A stretch of DNA of 64,000 bases from Microcaldota archaeon (GTDB lineage: Archaea > Micrarchaeota > Micrarchaeia > Micrarchaeales > Micrarchaeaceae), in NCBI GenBank assembly GCA_028866905.1, contig JAGWHI010000003.1, positions 1 to 64,000 on the forward strand, read 5' to 3'. The notes beneath the pieces are model-generated. The model was not told where the DNA came from, did not search any database, and saw nothing but the letters and a program-made list of their open reading frames with translations. How positions within the stretch are numbered: the stretch's first letter is position 1; each line of letters opens with the position of its first letter. The translations under genes and the position numbers were made by a program. Below are positions 1-9,528 of the stretch, in pieces.

Positions 1-4
1 ATGC

Positions 5-80
5 CATACGATATCACCGGTTTGATTAGAGCTTTCTGGCTTTCCCCGTCGAAACAAGATGAGAAATATATTTAAAAGTT
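5..80 (-). promoter_or_regulatory. Promoter, RBS and start codon of a minus-strand gene leaving the window
   Basis: On the minus strand there is a TATA-like AT tract (about 66-78), then GGTGA (18-14), a 6-nt spacer and ATG (7-5). This is the same RBS layout seen at other genes here. Only the start codon of the gene lies inside the window, so its product cannot be named. Confidence 0.5.
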
Positions 81-113
81 TCTAGAAGAAGCAATAATTA
101 TAGTAAAGGTAAA

Positions 114-183
114 GATATATAAATCTTTCGGTCATTTTGGACTAACAATATGTTAGAATAACCCCTGTTCCTTCGGGGTATTT
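114..183 (+). promoter_or_regulatory. TATA box followed by two small hairpins (possible leader or small RNA)
   Basis: A TATA-like element (114-125) is followed about 27 nt later by CTAAC-loop-GTTAG (142-156) and then ACCCC-loop-GGGGT (161-179), which runs into a short T tract. The only ATG here opens a 3-codon ORF. The arrangement could be a short non-coding RNA, an attenuating leader for the pilin genes or a terminator. The hairpins are seen in the sequence; the function is inference. Confidence 0.3.
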
Positions 184-226
184 TGGCATGGAGCCGCCAG
201 AGCATGCTGCGGCGCATGAAGTTGCA

Positions 227-234
227 TTTTTATA
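227..234 (+). promoter_or_regulatory. TATA box of the pilin operon
   Basis: The T-rich TATA element lies about 30 nt before the ATG at 263. This fits a nearly leaderless transcript covering both tandem pilin-like genes. Confidence 0.5.
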
Positions 235-262
235 GGTTTCCAGATAAAGAGAGACGAGGCGC

Positions 263-739
263 ATGTCGACCATCAGGCTACAGTCCGCCATGGAGTACCT
301 TATGACCTATGGCTGGGCGATACTCATACTTGGGGTGGTGCTGGCCGCGCTGTATGCGACCGGGCTCCTCAGCCCGAGCACGCTAGTGCAGAACACCTGC
401 AGCTTCCAGGCGCCGTTCGCCTGCCTGTACAGCTCGCTCTCGATAAGCGGGGTGCTCACCATAAACGTTGAGCAGTCTTCGGCGTCGCCGATAAACGTTA
501 CCGCGATAGGATGCAACTCGAACGGCACTGTGACAAACATGCAGAGCATATCCCCGGCCAACGCCATACCGATAAGCGGCAACCTCACGTTCACGGTGTC
601 ATGCTATGGAACTGGCAACAAGGTGTTCACGGGCCAGCCGGGCACTGTATACCATGGATACTTCCTGCTTAACTACACCAACCTGCAGACAGGCTTGCCG
701 CACACGATGACGGGCTTCGTCACGGAGAAGATAACATGA
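263..739 (+). CDS. Prepilin-like protein with class III-type signal segment
   Basis: This 158-aa protein begins with a short polar stretch, then QSAMEYLMTYGWAILIL and a hydrophobic helix (residues about 7-35). That is the layout of archaeal type IV prepilin/class III signal sequences, where a prepilin peptidase cuts before the helix. The rest (40-158) is Ser/Thr/Asn-rich, has two to three Cys and several N-x-S/T sequons, and should be an extracellular beta-rich pilin head. It overlaps the next gene by ATGA and is similar to that gene's first 170 residues, so the pair is a tandem duplication. Expected role: surface filament subunit. No pilus ATPase or membrane platform gene lies in the window. 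Confidence 0.7.
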   Translation: MSTIRLQSAMEYLMTYGWAILILGVVLAALYATGLLSPSTLVQNTCSFQAPFACLYSSLSISGVLTINVEQSSASPINVTAIGCNSNGTVTNMQSISPANAIPISGNLTFTVSCYGTGNKVFTGQPGTVYHGYFLLNYTNLQTGLPHTMTGFVTEKIT

Positions 740-2034
740 CGCCAGTGCGACCGGATCATCCGATAGATTCGACGCCGCATGCGCATGTCAAGGCGCAGAC
801 CGTGCTGGAGTACCTGCTCAACTACGGCTGGGCGATACTCATCATAACAATAATATTCGTCACAGTATGGCAGCTTGGCCTGTTCAACCCAAACTCCTTC
901 GTCAACAGCAGCTGCATATTCTCGGAGGACTTCAGCTGCCTAAACAACGTATTCACGCCGAACGGAATAGCGATAATCAACCTCGCGCAGTCAACCAGCT
1001 CCCCGATAAACGTTACAGCGATAGGATGCAACGCAAACAAGACAACAACCAATATGAGGGCAATATCGCCGCCTGACTACCTGAACATAGACGGCAACAT
1101 AACTTTCTATGTGCAGTGCTATGGTACAGGCGGGAAAGCCTACAGCGGCACCTCGGGGTCCATCTATCAGGGATACCTGGTACTTAACTACACCAACCTC
1201 AACACCGGATTCAGCACTATTAGCTATGGCGACCTTCTGGAGAAGGTCGGATCTACAGTATATACACTCCCGACAAGCACAACGTTCTCTACGTCGACAT
1301 CGAGCACCAGCACATCCACGAGCAGCACTGTGACGAGCACCACATCCACTTCGACGAGCAGCACATCGACCAGCACCACCTCCACGAGCAGCACATCGAC
1401 CAGCACAAGCACATCGACATCCACTACGAGCATACCGCTGCTGCTGTTCGATACGAACATGATATATGGTGGATTTAACTACAATTCACCGCTGCAGACG
1501 CCGGCTTTCAGCACCAGCTACTCGAACGACATGATACTGACTGTCGTTGCAGAATACAGCTCTGCAGTTACACCCACAGTGCAGGACACCGCCGGCCTTA
1601 CATGGACAGAGGAGTACGCCGGGAGCAGTGGGTGTTATGCGGAATACTGGTTCTACGCCCTGCCGCACCAGGTGCTTACGAACGACCAGGTTACAGTAAC
1701 AGCAAGCGGCACATCAGACCTCGGAATACTCATAGCGGCTTTCAGGGATGCGAACAGCTTCGATTCTAAGGTCAACGGGATAGGCAATGGGGCGAGCTCG
1801 GTCTCATTGACTTACAGCTCCACCAACAGCAACGAGGTACTGGTAGGATACGGCGACACTTGCATACTTGGCGGCACGCCGACATGGACTGCAGGGCCCA
1901 ATGTCCTTGAGCAGACGACATCGCAGTACGCACTAGGTTATGTGATACTCAACAAGGTCCAGTCGAACCAGCACGCTACATTCTCATGGGACTCCAATGT
2001 CGACGAGGCCATAGTTGCGCTATCGATGACATGA
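736..2034 (+). CDS. Prepilin-like protein with Ser/Thr stalk and C-terminal domain (probable pilus adhesin)
   Basis: 432 aa. An 18-residue polar leader precedes AQTVLEYLLNYGWAILI and a hydrophobic helix (about 20-50), again a class III prepilin layout. Residues 55-175 match the upstream pilin: both share INVTAIGC, CYGTG and YLVLNYTNL or close variants. Residues about 179-236 are almost only Ser and Thr, a likely O-glycosylated stalk. Residues 240-432 form a separate beta-rich domain with few charges and Cys near 304 and 380. Fusing a pilin to a stalk and a distal domain suggests a tip adhesin; this is inference. The start ATG overlaps the stop of the first pilin (ATGA), so translation is probably coupled. 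Confidence 0.65.
   Translation: MTPVRPDHPIDSTPHAHVKAQTVLEYLLNYGWAILIITIIFVTVWQLGLFNPNSFVNSSCIFSEDFSCLNNVFTPNGIAIINLAQSTSSPINVTAIGCNANKTTTNMRAISPPDYLNIDGNITFYVQCYGTGGKAYSGTSGSIYQGYLVLNYTNLNTGFSTISYGDLLEKVGSTVYTLPTSTTFSTSTSSTSTSTSSTVTSTTSTSTSSTSTSTTSTSSTSTSTSTSTSTTSIPLLLFDTNMIYGGFNYNSPLQTPAFSTSYSNDMILTVVAEYSSAVTPTVQDTAGLTWTEEYAGSSGCYAEYWFYALPHQVLTNDQVTVTASGTSDLGILIAAFRDANSFDSKVNGIGNGASSVSLTYSSTNSNEVLVGYGDTCILGGTPTWTAGPNVLEQTTSQYALGYVILNKVQSNQHATFSWDSNVDEAIVALSMT
1272..1434 (+). repeat. Degenerate Ser/Thr codon repeat inside the pilin-like gene
   Basis: About 160 bp of imperfect 6-12 bp units built from ACG, AGC, ACC and TCG codons encode a (S/T)n linker. Such tracts are prone to slippage, so length may vary between strains. 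Confidence 0.7.
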
Positions 2035-2036
2035 GC

Positions 2037-3983
2037 TCATTGGGGTTTGCCGTTGGACCCCTCGAGGCTGAACCTGCTCAGCGTGTGCTTCCTGTTCGAC
2101 TTGAAGGGCTTGAACTCCACACCGTTGCCGCTGAAGAATTTGGAGAAGAACTCCACATAGATGAGCCTGGCGCCTTGTATGCCCGGCTCGAAAAGCGCTA
2201 TTATCAGGTTGAAGAGCTGGCCGACCACGAATACTATTATTCCGAGAACCGCCAGTATTATCCCATGCCTGAAGCCCGCAAGGAAGATTATGTCTATCAC
2301 CTTGGCGAGTATGACCGAAGCCAGCAGTATGCCGACGAGCCTCGTGTATGAGAGTATGTGGCTTATGAGCGAGGGCAGCTCCATGAGGGACTGGACCCCC
2401 TCCGTCTTCAGTATCGTGACTATTCCGCCGACTAACAGGACGTAGGATGCCAGGGCCTCTGGGTTTGATACGCCCATGTCGGCCTTGTAGAGTATGTCCA
2501 ACCCGAACATCACTATTCCTATCGCTGCGGCCAGCCAGCCGAGCTTGCCTATGGCGTGCTTCCTTTCACCGACCGCCATCTTGTTGAGGAAGCCCAGCAC
2601 GAAGCCGAACATCACCATGAACACGCCAATGTACCCGGATATCTTAAGCAGCGTGGGCAGCCCCTCCTCGATCGGGAATGGGGTCTGGTAGTATGGCAGC
2701 TGGAAGCCGGCCCAGGTGTTGAACAGTATGCCCAGTATTACGCCGATAACTGCGCCCGGCAGTATCGCCTTCGATAGCGTGAGCATGCCCCTGGGGCTGA
2801 TTATGTTGGTGACGAACTTCACTATGGGCTTCGGCAGCCTGCTGACCTTTGGCGGATGGTTTATGCGCCTTATCAGCCAGAGAGAGCCGAAGAATATGAT
2901 CAGGCCGTACACCACGTCGCCTATCATGAGCCCGAAGAATACGGGGAATATCATCGCGAACATCAGGGTCGGGTCTATCTCGTCGCTCTTGGGCAGCGAG
3001 TAGAACCTTATGAAGAACTCGTATATGCGCAGTGTCACAGGGTTGTCCAGCCTCGTCGGCGGCAGCTGGTCCGTGTGCATCACTTCCGAAACGAAGTGGT
3101 CCTTGGTCGCGGTTTTCAGCACCGAGTCGAGCTTCGGGACCGACCTTGCTATTATCCAGCCCTCTATTACGACGGCAGAGTCTGTGGCGCCCAGCTTGGT
3201 CGTGGCGTCCAGGGTCTCCAGCTCTATGTCGAACTGCTCCCTTATTGCGCTGACCTCCTGGTAGTGCCTTTGGGATATGTGGTCGAGCTCGGCATCGAGC
3301 TCTGACCTCCTGCGCGACATCTGGGACAGCTCCCCATTGATTGCGCCAGTATTGTGGCCGACGGTGCCCTTCATCGCGGGGACCAGGTCCATCTCTGTCT
3401 TGTACTTCTCCGCGATCGGACCAAGGGACTTCTCCTCCGACCTCTTGAGGCTGACTATCGCCGATTGCTCCAGCTTCGTTATTATGACGTCCTTTATCCC
3501 CCTAGCCGCCTCGGAGACGAACTTGTCCAGCTCCTTGCCGGTGGCCACGAACGACACCACGCTGGAGCCCGACAGTATGGATATGTCCTTCTCGAAGCCC
3601 TTGAGCTTCTGGAGCATCCTAAGGTCCTCGGACAGCTGCTTGCCCGCCACCGATATGCGGTCCAGCTCTGCGTGGATGTTGGCGACCCTTGCGTCTATGC
3701 TTATGGTGTCGGCAGCCTTTATCAGCTCGGATATGCTTGCGAACCCTATCTTCTCCCCGGTCGGGTGCGGATGGAGCATCCCTTCAAGGCTCCTGAACCT
3801 CTGGGTGTAATCGGAAATGCGCTTGTACCCCTCGTTCTCTATCGCCTGGAGCATCGACCGGTCCTGCTCGGAAAGGATCTCTATCTGCATGACCCCGAGG
3901 TCGCGCAGCGCAGACAGCGTCTCCTCGTAGTAGGGCTTCGCGACTATTATGCGGATCTTCTCCAGATGGGAGCTCTTGAGCAT
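2037..3983 (-). CDS. atpI: A-type ATP synthase subunit I (subunit a)
   Basis: 648 aa, the usual length. Residues 1-320 form the cytoplasmic, partly coiled-coil domain that binds the peripheral stalks. Residues about 330-630 contain seven to eight membrane helices. The segment HILSYTRLVGILLA carries the conserved Arg that works with the c-ring carboxylate during ion transfer. It is the last gene of the minus-strand ATPase operon and overlaps atpH by one base (TAATG-type junction). Its position at the 3' end, together with atpH, differs from the common archaeal order in which H and I come first. Confidence 0.95.
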   Translation of the reverse strand: MLKSSHLEKIRIIVAKPYYEETLSALRDLGVMQIEILSEQDRSMLQAIENEGYKRISDYTQRFRSLEGMLHPHPTGEKIGFASISELIKAADTISIDARVANIHAELDRISVAGKQLSEDLRMLQKLKGFEKDISILSGSSVVSFVATGKELDKFVSEAARGIKDVIITKLEQSAIVSLKRSEEKSLGPIAEKYKTEMDLVPAMKGTVGHNTGAINGELSQMSRRRSELDAELDHISQRHYQEVSAIREQFDIELETLDATTKLGATDSAVVIEGWIIARSVPKLDSVLKTATKDHFVSEVMHTDQLPPTRLDNPVTLRIYEFFIRFYSLPKSDEIDPTLMFAMIFPVFFGLMIGDVVYGLIIFFGSLWLIRRINHPPKVSRLPKPIVKFVTNIISPRGMLTLSKAILPGAVIGVILGILFNTWAGFQLPYYQTPFPIEEGLPTLLKISGYIGVFMVMFGFVLGFLNKMAVGERKHAIGKLGWLAAAIGIVMFGLDILYKADMGVSNPEALASYVLLVGGIVTILKTEGVQSLMELPSLISHILSYTRLVGILLASVILAKVIDIIFLAGFRHGIILAVLGIIVFVVGQLFNLIIALFEPGIQGARLIYVEFFSKFFSGNGVEFKPFKSNRKHTLSRFSLEGSNGKPQ

Positions 3984-4300
3984 TACAACCTGAACCTCTT
4001 GGTTATCGTCTCTTCGAACATCTGCATGACGTCCTCCTTGGTTACCTTCTTTATCCTCTTCACGCGCTCCTGGGCCTCCTTGAGCAGCTTTTCCCTCTGT
4101 TCGGCGGCCTCCTTCTCGGCCTTCCGGATCGAAGCCTCGTAGCCCTTCTTGGCCTTCTGCTGCGCCTCTTCGATCGCCTTCTGCGCCTCCTCATTGGCGC
4201 GGCCTATCTTCTCCTGCGCTGCCCTTTCGGCATCCTTGACCTCCTCGGTTGCGCGCGACTCCTGCTCCTTTATCTGTTCCAGCGTGTTCGTATCTTCCAT
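3983..4300 (-). CDS. atpH: A-type ATP synthase subunit H (peripheral stalk)
   Basis: 105 aa and almost wholly charged helix: long Ala/Glu/Lys/Arg runs with heptad spacing, as in the H subunit that pairs with E to make the peripheral stalk. Its place directly before atpI and inside the ATPase operon supports the call, since the sequence alone could be any coiled coil. Confidence 0.8.
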   Translation of the reverse strand: MEDTNTLEQIKEQESRATEEVKDAERAAQEKIGRANEEAQKAIEEAQQKAKKGYEASIRKAEKEAAEQREKLLKEAQERVKRIKKVTKEDVMQMFEETITKRFRL

Positions 4301-4301
4301 G

Positions 4302-4409
4302 TTAACCCCATACTGCGATGCATATTATAGCGGCTGCTGCCGCTATCGCGGCCAGCTTTACTAGCGTCATCGTCTTCACTACCAGCTTGAAACTGGAAAG
4401 CCTATCCAT
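4302..4409 (-). CDS. 35-aa single-helix membrane peptide between atpD and atpH
   Basis: A 36-codon ORF starts at ATG 4409-4407, overlapping the last 8 nt of atpD in another frame, and stops with TAA just before atpH. The product has a basic N-terminus ([11 protein letters not shown]) and one hydrophobic segment (about residues 15-34, KLAAIAAAAAIICIAVW). The ORF fills the only gap inside the ATPase operon, and its start overlaps the upstream stop like other coupled genes here. I know no A-ATPase subunit of this kind. It could be an assembly or ring-associated micropeptide, or a chance ORF. Confidence 0.5.
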   Translation of the reverse strand: MDRLSSFKLVVKTMTLVKLAAIAAAAAIICIAVWG

Positions 4410-5025
4410 TCATCTTCCTCTTTATGAACTTCAGCGATATTATCTGGTCGCGCTCTATGTCGTCGAGGCGCTGCTTGATGTAAGCGGCCTTCTCGCGCAG
4501 CCCCGGTATCACGACGTTCTCTATGGCGTTTGACCTCCTGTTGAGCTTCTCTATCTCGTAGAGCAACCTGCGCAACGAGTTCTCCTTCTCGGCTATCTCG
4601 ATGAGCAGAGTGAAGAGGTTCCTGTAGCTCCTCCTCGCGTCCTCGACGGACGTGGGAAGCGAGACGAGCTCGTATGCGAGCGAGGCCTCTGCCTGCTCCT
4701 TGAAGCTCAGGTTGGGTATGCGCACGCCCATGACGTTCTTGGCCGCTACGCCGACCATCATCGTGCTCTGCTCGGCGGCGATCCTCTCAAGGGTGACCCT
4801 ACCGACAGCTATGTTGCTTATCTCTGTGCTCGCCATGGCGCGGTCGACGCCGGTCGCGAGGTTGGCGCGCAGAGCCTTTATCTGGCGGGCGAAGTTGAAG
4901 AACTCCAGCACAAGGCTGGCGCGCTTCAGCTTGAGCAGGTCGAGCCCCTTCTGCGCGGTCTTTATCCTGCGCTTGGCGTTGATCAGCTCTATGCGCGTGG
5001 TCTTTACGTTAGTTTTTCTCGCCAT
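4402..5025 (-). CDS. atpD: A-type ATP synthase subunit D (central rotor stalk)
   Basis: 207 aa, the standard size. The N-terminus ([20 protein letters not shown]) and the long helical hairpin with a short middle domain are typical of the D subunit that turns inside the A3B3 head. The start overlaps the end of atpB by 17 nt, and the 3' end overlaps the small 35-aa ORF, so translation within this part of the operon is likely coupled. Confidence 0.95.
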   Translation of the reverse strand: MARKTNVKTTRIELINAKRRIKTAQKGLDLLKLKRASLVLEFFNFARQIKALRANLATGVDRAMASTEISNIAVGRVTLERIAAEQSTMMVGVAAKNVMGVRIPNLSFKEQAEASLAYELVSLPTSVEDARRSYRNLFTLLIEIAEKENSLRRLLYEIEKLNRRSNAIENVVIPGLREKAAYIKQRLDDIERDQIISLKFIKRKMNG

Positions 5026-6403
5026 CGGATTCCCACTTTCCGTACTTCGCGATGTTCGCCTCCTTGATCCTCTTGATGTCGCTCTTGTCGAGGCCGCTCA
5101 TGAGCTCCCAGCCTATGCCGAGGCTCTTCTCTATGTCGCGGTCCTCGTAGTAGCCCTGGTTTACGAACTTGGTCTCGAACTCCTCCGCGAACTTGAGCAG
5201 CTTCTTGTCCCCGGCGCTGAGCGCCTCGTCGCCCACGATCTCCGTCAGGCTCCTGAGCTCCTTTCCGCGCGCATACGAGGAATACAGCTGGTCAGCAACC
5301 TCCCTGTGGTCCTCGCGCGTGCGCCCCTTGCCTATCCCATGGCTCATGAGCCTGGAGAGCGAAAGCAGCACGTCGATCGGTGGGTACACGTCCTTCCTGT
5401 GGAGGTCCCTGCTGAGCACTACCTGGCCCTCTGTGATGTAGCCCGTGAGGTCCGGTATCGGGTGCGTTATGTCGTCGCCGGGCATGGTGAGTATCGGCAC
5501 CTGGGTTATCGAGCCCTTCCTGTTGTTTATCCTGCCTGCACGCTCGTAAAGGCTTGCAAGGTCGGTGTACATGTATCCGGGATAGCCCCTCCTTCCGGGG
5601 ACCTCTTCCCTGGCCGCGGAGATCTCACGCAGGGCCTCGCAGTAGTTTGTCATGTCGGTAAGTATCACCAGCACGTGCATGTCCTCCTCGTACGCCAGGT
5701 ACTCCGCAGTGCTGAGCACCAGCCTCGGGAGTATGACTCGTTCCATGGAAGGCTCGGATGACAGGTTGAGGAACATTACCGATCGCTCGAGAGCGCCAGT
5801 CTCCTCGAACTCGCGCATGAAGAAGTTCGCCTCCTCGCTGTTGATCCCTATTCCCCCGAACACCACCGAGAACTTCTCCGAAGAGCCGAGCACCTTGGCC
5901 TGCCTCGCGATCTGCGCAGCCACCCTGTTGTGCGGCAGTCCGAACCCGGAGAATATCGGGAGCTTCTGCCCCCTGACAAGAGTGTTCATGCAGTCGATGG
6001 ACGATATGCCCGTCTGGATGAACTCCGACGGCTCGTCCCTCGAGTACGGGTTTATCGACGCGCCGTTGATGTCTATCTTGTTCTCGCTGTACACAGGCTG
6101 GCCGCCATCCCTGGGCCTTCCTATCCCGTCGAACACCCTGCCGAGCATGTCTGTGCTGACCGCTATCCTCGCCGTCTCGCCGGTGAACCTCGCCTTTGTC
6201 ATCTTGAGGTCCATCCCCTGCGTCTCGCCGAAGGACTGCACTATCGCTAGCCCGTTCCTGCTGTCGAGAACCTGGCCTCGCACGCGCCTTCCGTCCTCGA
6301 GGCCGATCTCCACTATCTCGTTGTATGCTGCGTCCTTCACGCCGTCCACGAACAGCAGGACGCTCGTGACCTGCTTTACAGTGTTGTAGTATATGTCGCT
6401 CAT
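5009..6403 (-). CDS. atpB: A-type ATP synthase subunit B (non-catalytic)
   Basis: 464 aa. It has the RecA-like fold of the regulatory B subunit. The P-loop region is degenerate ([15 protein letters not shown] in place of GxxGxGKT), as expected for the non-catalytic nucleotide site. The segments [19 protein letters not shown] and [13 protein letters not shown] are family signatures. It alternates with subunit A in the hexameric head. An 8-nt gap separates it from atpA upstream. Confidence 0.96.
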   Translation of the reverse strand: MSDIYYNTVKQVTSVLLFVDGVKDAAYNEIVEIGLEDGRRVRGQVLDSRNGLAIVQSFGETQGMDLKMTKARFTGETARIAVSTDMLGRVFDGIGRPRDGGQPVYSENKIDINGASINPYSRDEPSEFIQTGISSIDCMNTLVRGQKLPIFSGFGLPHNRVAAQIARQAKVLGSSEKFSVVFGGIGINSEEANFFMREFEETGALERSVMFLNLSSEPSMERVILPRLVLSTAEYLAYEEDMHVLVILTDMTNYCEALREISAAREEVPGRRGYPGYMYTDLASLYERAGRINNRKGSITQVPILTMPGDDITHPIPDLTGYITEGQVVLSRDLHRKDVYPPIDVLLSLSRLMSHGIGKGRTREDHREVADQLYSSYARGKELRSLTEIVGDEALSAGDKKLLKFAEEFETKFVNQGYYEDRDIEKSLGIGWELMSGLDKSDIKRIKEANIAKYGKWESDGEKN

Positions 6404-6411
6404 TCTCTCAC

Positions 6412-8139
6412 CTAACTGCCCTCCAGGGAGCGCTTGAACTCCTCGAACATCGCGTCGATCTTATCTTCTGGCGTGTACTTCATCTTGGCCACCAGCATCT
6501 TCGGCTTTATGCCGGTCATGTTGTCGACGTTCTCGCCCTTCTCGACTCTAGCGCTCTCGTACTGGTCGAGCATCATTATGGACTTGAGCATTATGAACTG
6601 CTTGCGCATGGAGGTGTACGTGTCGACCTCGTCGAATGCGCTCTGCTGCAGGTAGTCCTCCCTTATCGACTTGGCTATGTCTAGCACCTCCTTCTCTCGC
6701 TCCGGCAGCGCATCGTAACCGACGAGCTGCACAACCTCCTTGATCTCGGCCTCCTTCTGGAGGATTCCCATCGCCTTGACGTACAGCTCGGGCCACTCCT
6801 TGTCGACGTTCTTGACGTACCATTCCTTGAGGTCGTTGAGGTATAGCGAGTAGCTGTTCAGCCAGTGTATCGAAGGGAAGTGCCTGCTGTTGGCCAGGCT
6901 TGCGTCGAGCGCCCAGAATACCCTTGTCGCTCGCAGCGTGTTCTGCGATACAGGTTCCGACACGTCGCCGCCAGGCGGAGACACGGCGCCGATTACGGTC
7001 ACCGAGCCGATCTTTCCGCTGAGAAGGTTGACCCTTCCGGCACGCTCGTAGAAAGCTGCGAGCTTGCTGCCCAGGTAGGCGGGATACCCCTCCTCGCCCG
7101 GCATCTCCTCAAGCCTGCTTGATATCTCACGCAGCGCCTCGGCCCACCTTGAGGTGCTGTCGGCCATGAGCGCAACGCTGTAACCCATGTCCCTGTAGTA
7201 CTCGGCCAGGGTTATGCCCGTGTAGATGCTGGCCTCTCTGGCCGCGACAGGCATGTTCGAGGTGTTCGCTATGAGTATTGTTCGGTCCATGAGCGGCTTT
7301 CCGCTCTTCGGGTCCTTCAGCTCCGGGAAGGTCTTGACTATCTCCGTCATCTCGTTCCCACGTTCGCCGCAACCAACGTACACCACTATGTCGCTGTCGC
7401 TCCACTTGGCGAGCTGGTGCTGTATCACCGTCTTTCCTGATCCGAACGGGCCAGGAGCGGAAGCGGTCCCCCCGTTCGCCACAGGGAAGAACGTGTCTAT
7501 TATCCTCTGTCCAGTCAGCAGCGGTACGTTTGGCGGAAGCTTCGATACCACGGGCCTTGCAATCCTCACCGGCCACTTCTGCACCAAAGTCACATTGTGC
7601 TTCCCAACATCGTCCTTCACAACAGCGACGGTCTCATCGAGGGAGTACTTGCCCTCCTTTATCGACTCAATCGTTCCCGAAACGCCCTTTGGCACGAGTA
7701 TCCTGTGCTCTATCAGCCCAGTCTCCTGGACCGTCCCTATTATGTCCCCCTGCTTGACAGCGTCGCCCTTCTTCTTGACAGGAACGAACTCCCACTTCTT
7801 CTTGTAATCAAGCGCGTCTACGTTTATTCCCCTGGATATGAAATCCCCGGACTTGGCCTGTATCTTGTCGAGCGGCCTCTGTATGCCGTCGAATATCGAG
7901 CCTATAAGGCCGGGCCCCAGCGCAACCGACAGCTGCTCTCCGGTGTCGACCACAGGCTCGCCCGGCCTGAGTCCTGTCGTATCCTCGTACACCTGGATGA
8001 CGGCCCTGCCTGAGTCGAGCTTGATTATCTCTCCGACGAGCTCCTCCTTTCCAACGCGCACTATGTTGTACATCTTCGGGTTCTGCAGGCCCTCGGCTAT
8101 TACCACCGGTCCTGATATCCTGTATATGACTCCGTTCAT
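6412..8139 (-). CDS. atpA: A-type ATP synthase subunit A (catalytic)
   Basis: 575 aa, no intein. Residues 1-75 form the beta-barrel, about 110-190 the extra non-homologous bulge domain of A/V-type enzymes, and 200-440 the ATPase core with Walker A GPFGSGKT at 230-237. A conserved segment near residue 330 ([17 protein letters not shown]) and a C-terminal helical domain follow. It hydrolyses or makes ATP in the A3B3 head. The ATG overlaps the stop of atpF by 4 nt. Confidence 0.97.
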   Translation of the reverse strand: MNGVIYRISGPVVIAEGLQNPKMYNIVRVGKEELVGEIIKLDSGRAVIQVYEDTTGLRPGEPVVDTGEQLSVALGPGLIGSIFDGIQRPLDKIQAKSGDFISRGINVDALDYKKKWEFVPVKKKGDAVKQGDIIGTVQETGLIEHRILVPKGVSGTIESIKEGKYSLDETVAVVKDDVGKHNVTLVQKWPVRIARPVVSKLPPNVPLLTGQRIIDTFFPVANGGTASAPGPFGSGKTVIQHQLAKWSDSDIVVYVGCGERGNEMTEIVKTFPELKDPKSGKPLMDRTILIANTSNMPVAAREASIYTGITLAEYYRDMGYSVALMADSTSRWAEALREISSRLEEMPGEEGYPAYLGSKLAAFYERAGRVNLLSGKIGSVTVIGAVSPPGGDVSEPVSQNTLRATRVFWALDASLANSRHFPSIHWLNSYSLYLNDLKEWYVKNVDKEWPELYVKAMGILQKEAEIKEVVQLVGYDALPEREKEVLDIAKSIREDYLQQSAFDEVDTYTSMRKQFIMLKSIMMLDQYESARVEKGENVDNMTGIKPKMLVAKMKYTPEDKIDAMFEEFKRSLEGS

Positions 8140-8468
8140 TTAGCTGACCCCTTTATGCTCTTTATGTCTACACCGAGTATGCGCTTGGCGAGCTTCTCCA
8201 CAGATTCCTGCTCGTCTGCGCCGTGCACCGGTATGAATATCACTATGGGCTTCAATGAAGTCTCAGCCACCATCTGGATGTGCTGGTCCATGTGCCCCTT
8301 TATCCCGTCGGAGGCCATTATAAGGTTGTGCGTCCCTGCCCTTATCAGCTCGGACAGCTTCTGCGCGCCCTCGGCTCCGCCGGCTATGAAGACGTCGCTT
8401 ATCCCTATGAGCTTGAAGCCCAGCACAAGTTCGCGCTCACCTACAACAGCAATCCTGTCGAACTCCAT
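8136..8468 (-). CDS. atpF: A-type ATP synthase subunit F
   Basis: 110 aa when started at ATG 8468-8466. A longer reading reaches 8573, but the first 35 codons would lie inside atpC and are unlike the family, while [20 protein letters not shown] is a typical F start. The start also overlaps the atpC stop as TAATG, the coupling seen elsewhere in the operon. F binds the D subunit in the central stalk and modulates ATPase activity. Confidence 0.93.
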   Translation of the reverse strand: MEFDRIAVVGERELVLGFKLIGISDVFIAGGAEGAQKLSELIRAGTHNLIMASDGIKGHMDQHIQMVAETSLKPIVIFIPVHGADEQESVEKLAKRILGVDIKSIKGSAK

Positions 8469-9526
8469 TACATCACGTATTTCAGCATGCGCATACCTTC
8501 GTAGCGCTCGCTGCTTAGCCTGTACAGCTTGCTCAGCCATATCGCGCGGAGCTCGTACCTCTCCAGCTCGCACCTGAGTATGAAAGACATTATCGATTCC
8601 AGCGACAGCGCGAGCGAGCCGAAAGTCTTCAGGTACTTCCTGTACATCTCGCGCTCGAGGGCGGTGTTGAGGTATGTCACGAACTGCTCCTTCTTGTAGA
8701 GGTCGAAAGCGGCGTCTATCCTGAACGGCAGCTCGTTCCTTATGGACTGGAGGTCCTTCGACGCCATCTCCACGAGCTTGCTCTCGGCCAGGTGGCCGCC
8801 AGGTATTATGTACTCCTTTATGTCCTTGTACCCGAATTCCACCATCTTTATCGCGGTCACGGAGTTCCTTATGTCTATGCCGTCCTTGATGAACTCCAAT
8901 ACCGGCGACTCGTCGCCGTTGTACATCCTGAATGCGTTGACCAGCCTGTTGAAGTAGTAGAGGTCCAGCGCCAGGAACATGCGGTCGAGCGTGCCTGTCG
9001 GGCTCTTCGCCTCGTCTATGTACTTGAGCAGCACGGTGCCGTACCCGTACTTGACAAGCGAGTTTATGACGCCCTCGATGTCCTTCTGGTTAATCATGTT
9101 GATGTAGTCCTCGCGGCTGATCACGCCGCTGAACGTCCCGACAGGGACGTTCCTGTTGACCATGAGGAAGCTCTCGGTCTTCTCGACCTCGTACCCCAGC
9201 CTCTTCGACGAAAGTATGAGCTTGATGTTCTCTATATCCCACTTGCTCAGGTATGCGTCTACGAAGTTCTTCGCCAGCGGCGGTATCGGCGACGTCGCGG
9301 CCTTTATCATGCGCATCATGTGCGCGCTGAGCACAACGGAGACCAGGTCTGCGCCCTTGTACATGCCCGAGAAGGAGTCCACCTCCTTCCGGTAGCTGGT
9401 GTTGCTTAGCGTCTTCGTGAACTCGTCGATGTCCTTCTGGTTGAGCTGGTCGAGCACCTGTGGTCCGAGCAGGTCGGACTTCAGCGCCGATATCCGGCCG
9501 TACGCGCCAACGTATGTCGAATCCAT
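8468..9526 (-). CDS. atpC: A-type ATP synthase subunit C (stalk-to-ring adaptor, d-like)
   Basis: 352 aa, all-helical. It matches the funnel-shaped C subunit that links the central stalk to the membrane ring, with the N-terminal SDLLGPQVLDQL region and a C-terminal SFILRCELERYELRAIWL segment. It lies between atpE (2-nt gap) and atpF (overlap). The usual length is about 350 aa, so it is complete. Confidence 0.93.
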   Translation of the reverse strand: MDSTYVGAYGRISALKSDLLGPQVLDQLNQKDIDEFTKTLSNTSYRKEVDSFSGMYKGADLVSVVLSAHMMRMIKAATSPIPPLAKNFVDAYLSKWDIENIKLILSSKRLGYEVEKTESFLMVNRNVPVGTFSGVISREDYINMINQKDIEGVINSLVKYGYGTVLLKYIDEAKSPTGTLDRMFLALDLYYFNRLVNAFRMYNGDESPVLEFIKDGIDIRNSVTAIKMVEFGYKDIKEYIIPGGHLAESKLVEMASKDLQSIRNELPFRIDAAFDLYKKEQFVTYLNTALEREMYRKYLKTFGSLALSLESIMSFILRCELERYELRAIWLSKLYRLSSERYEGMRMLKYVM

Positions 9527-9528
9527 CT

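Noticed and set aside
1272-1434. CRISPR-like or tandem DNA repeat
   Set aside because: The units are short, imperfect and in codon register inside an ORF, giving a Ser/Thr stalk. There are no spacers and no cas genes in the window.
8469-8573. Longer N-terminus for atpF
   Set aside because: The extra 35 codons lie in atpC and encode Ala/Arg-rich sequence unlike subunit F; the ATG at 8468 matches the family start.
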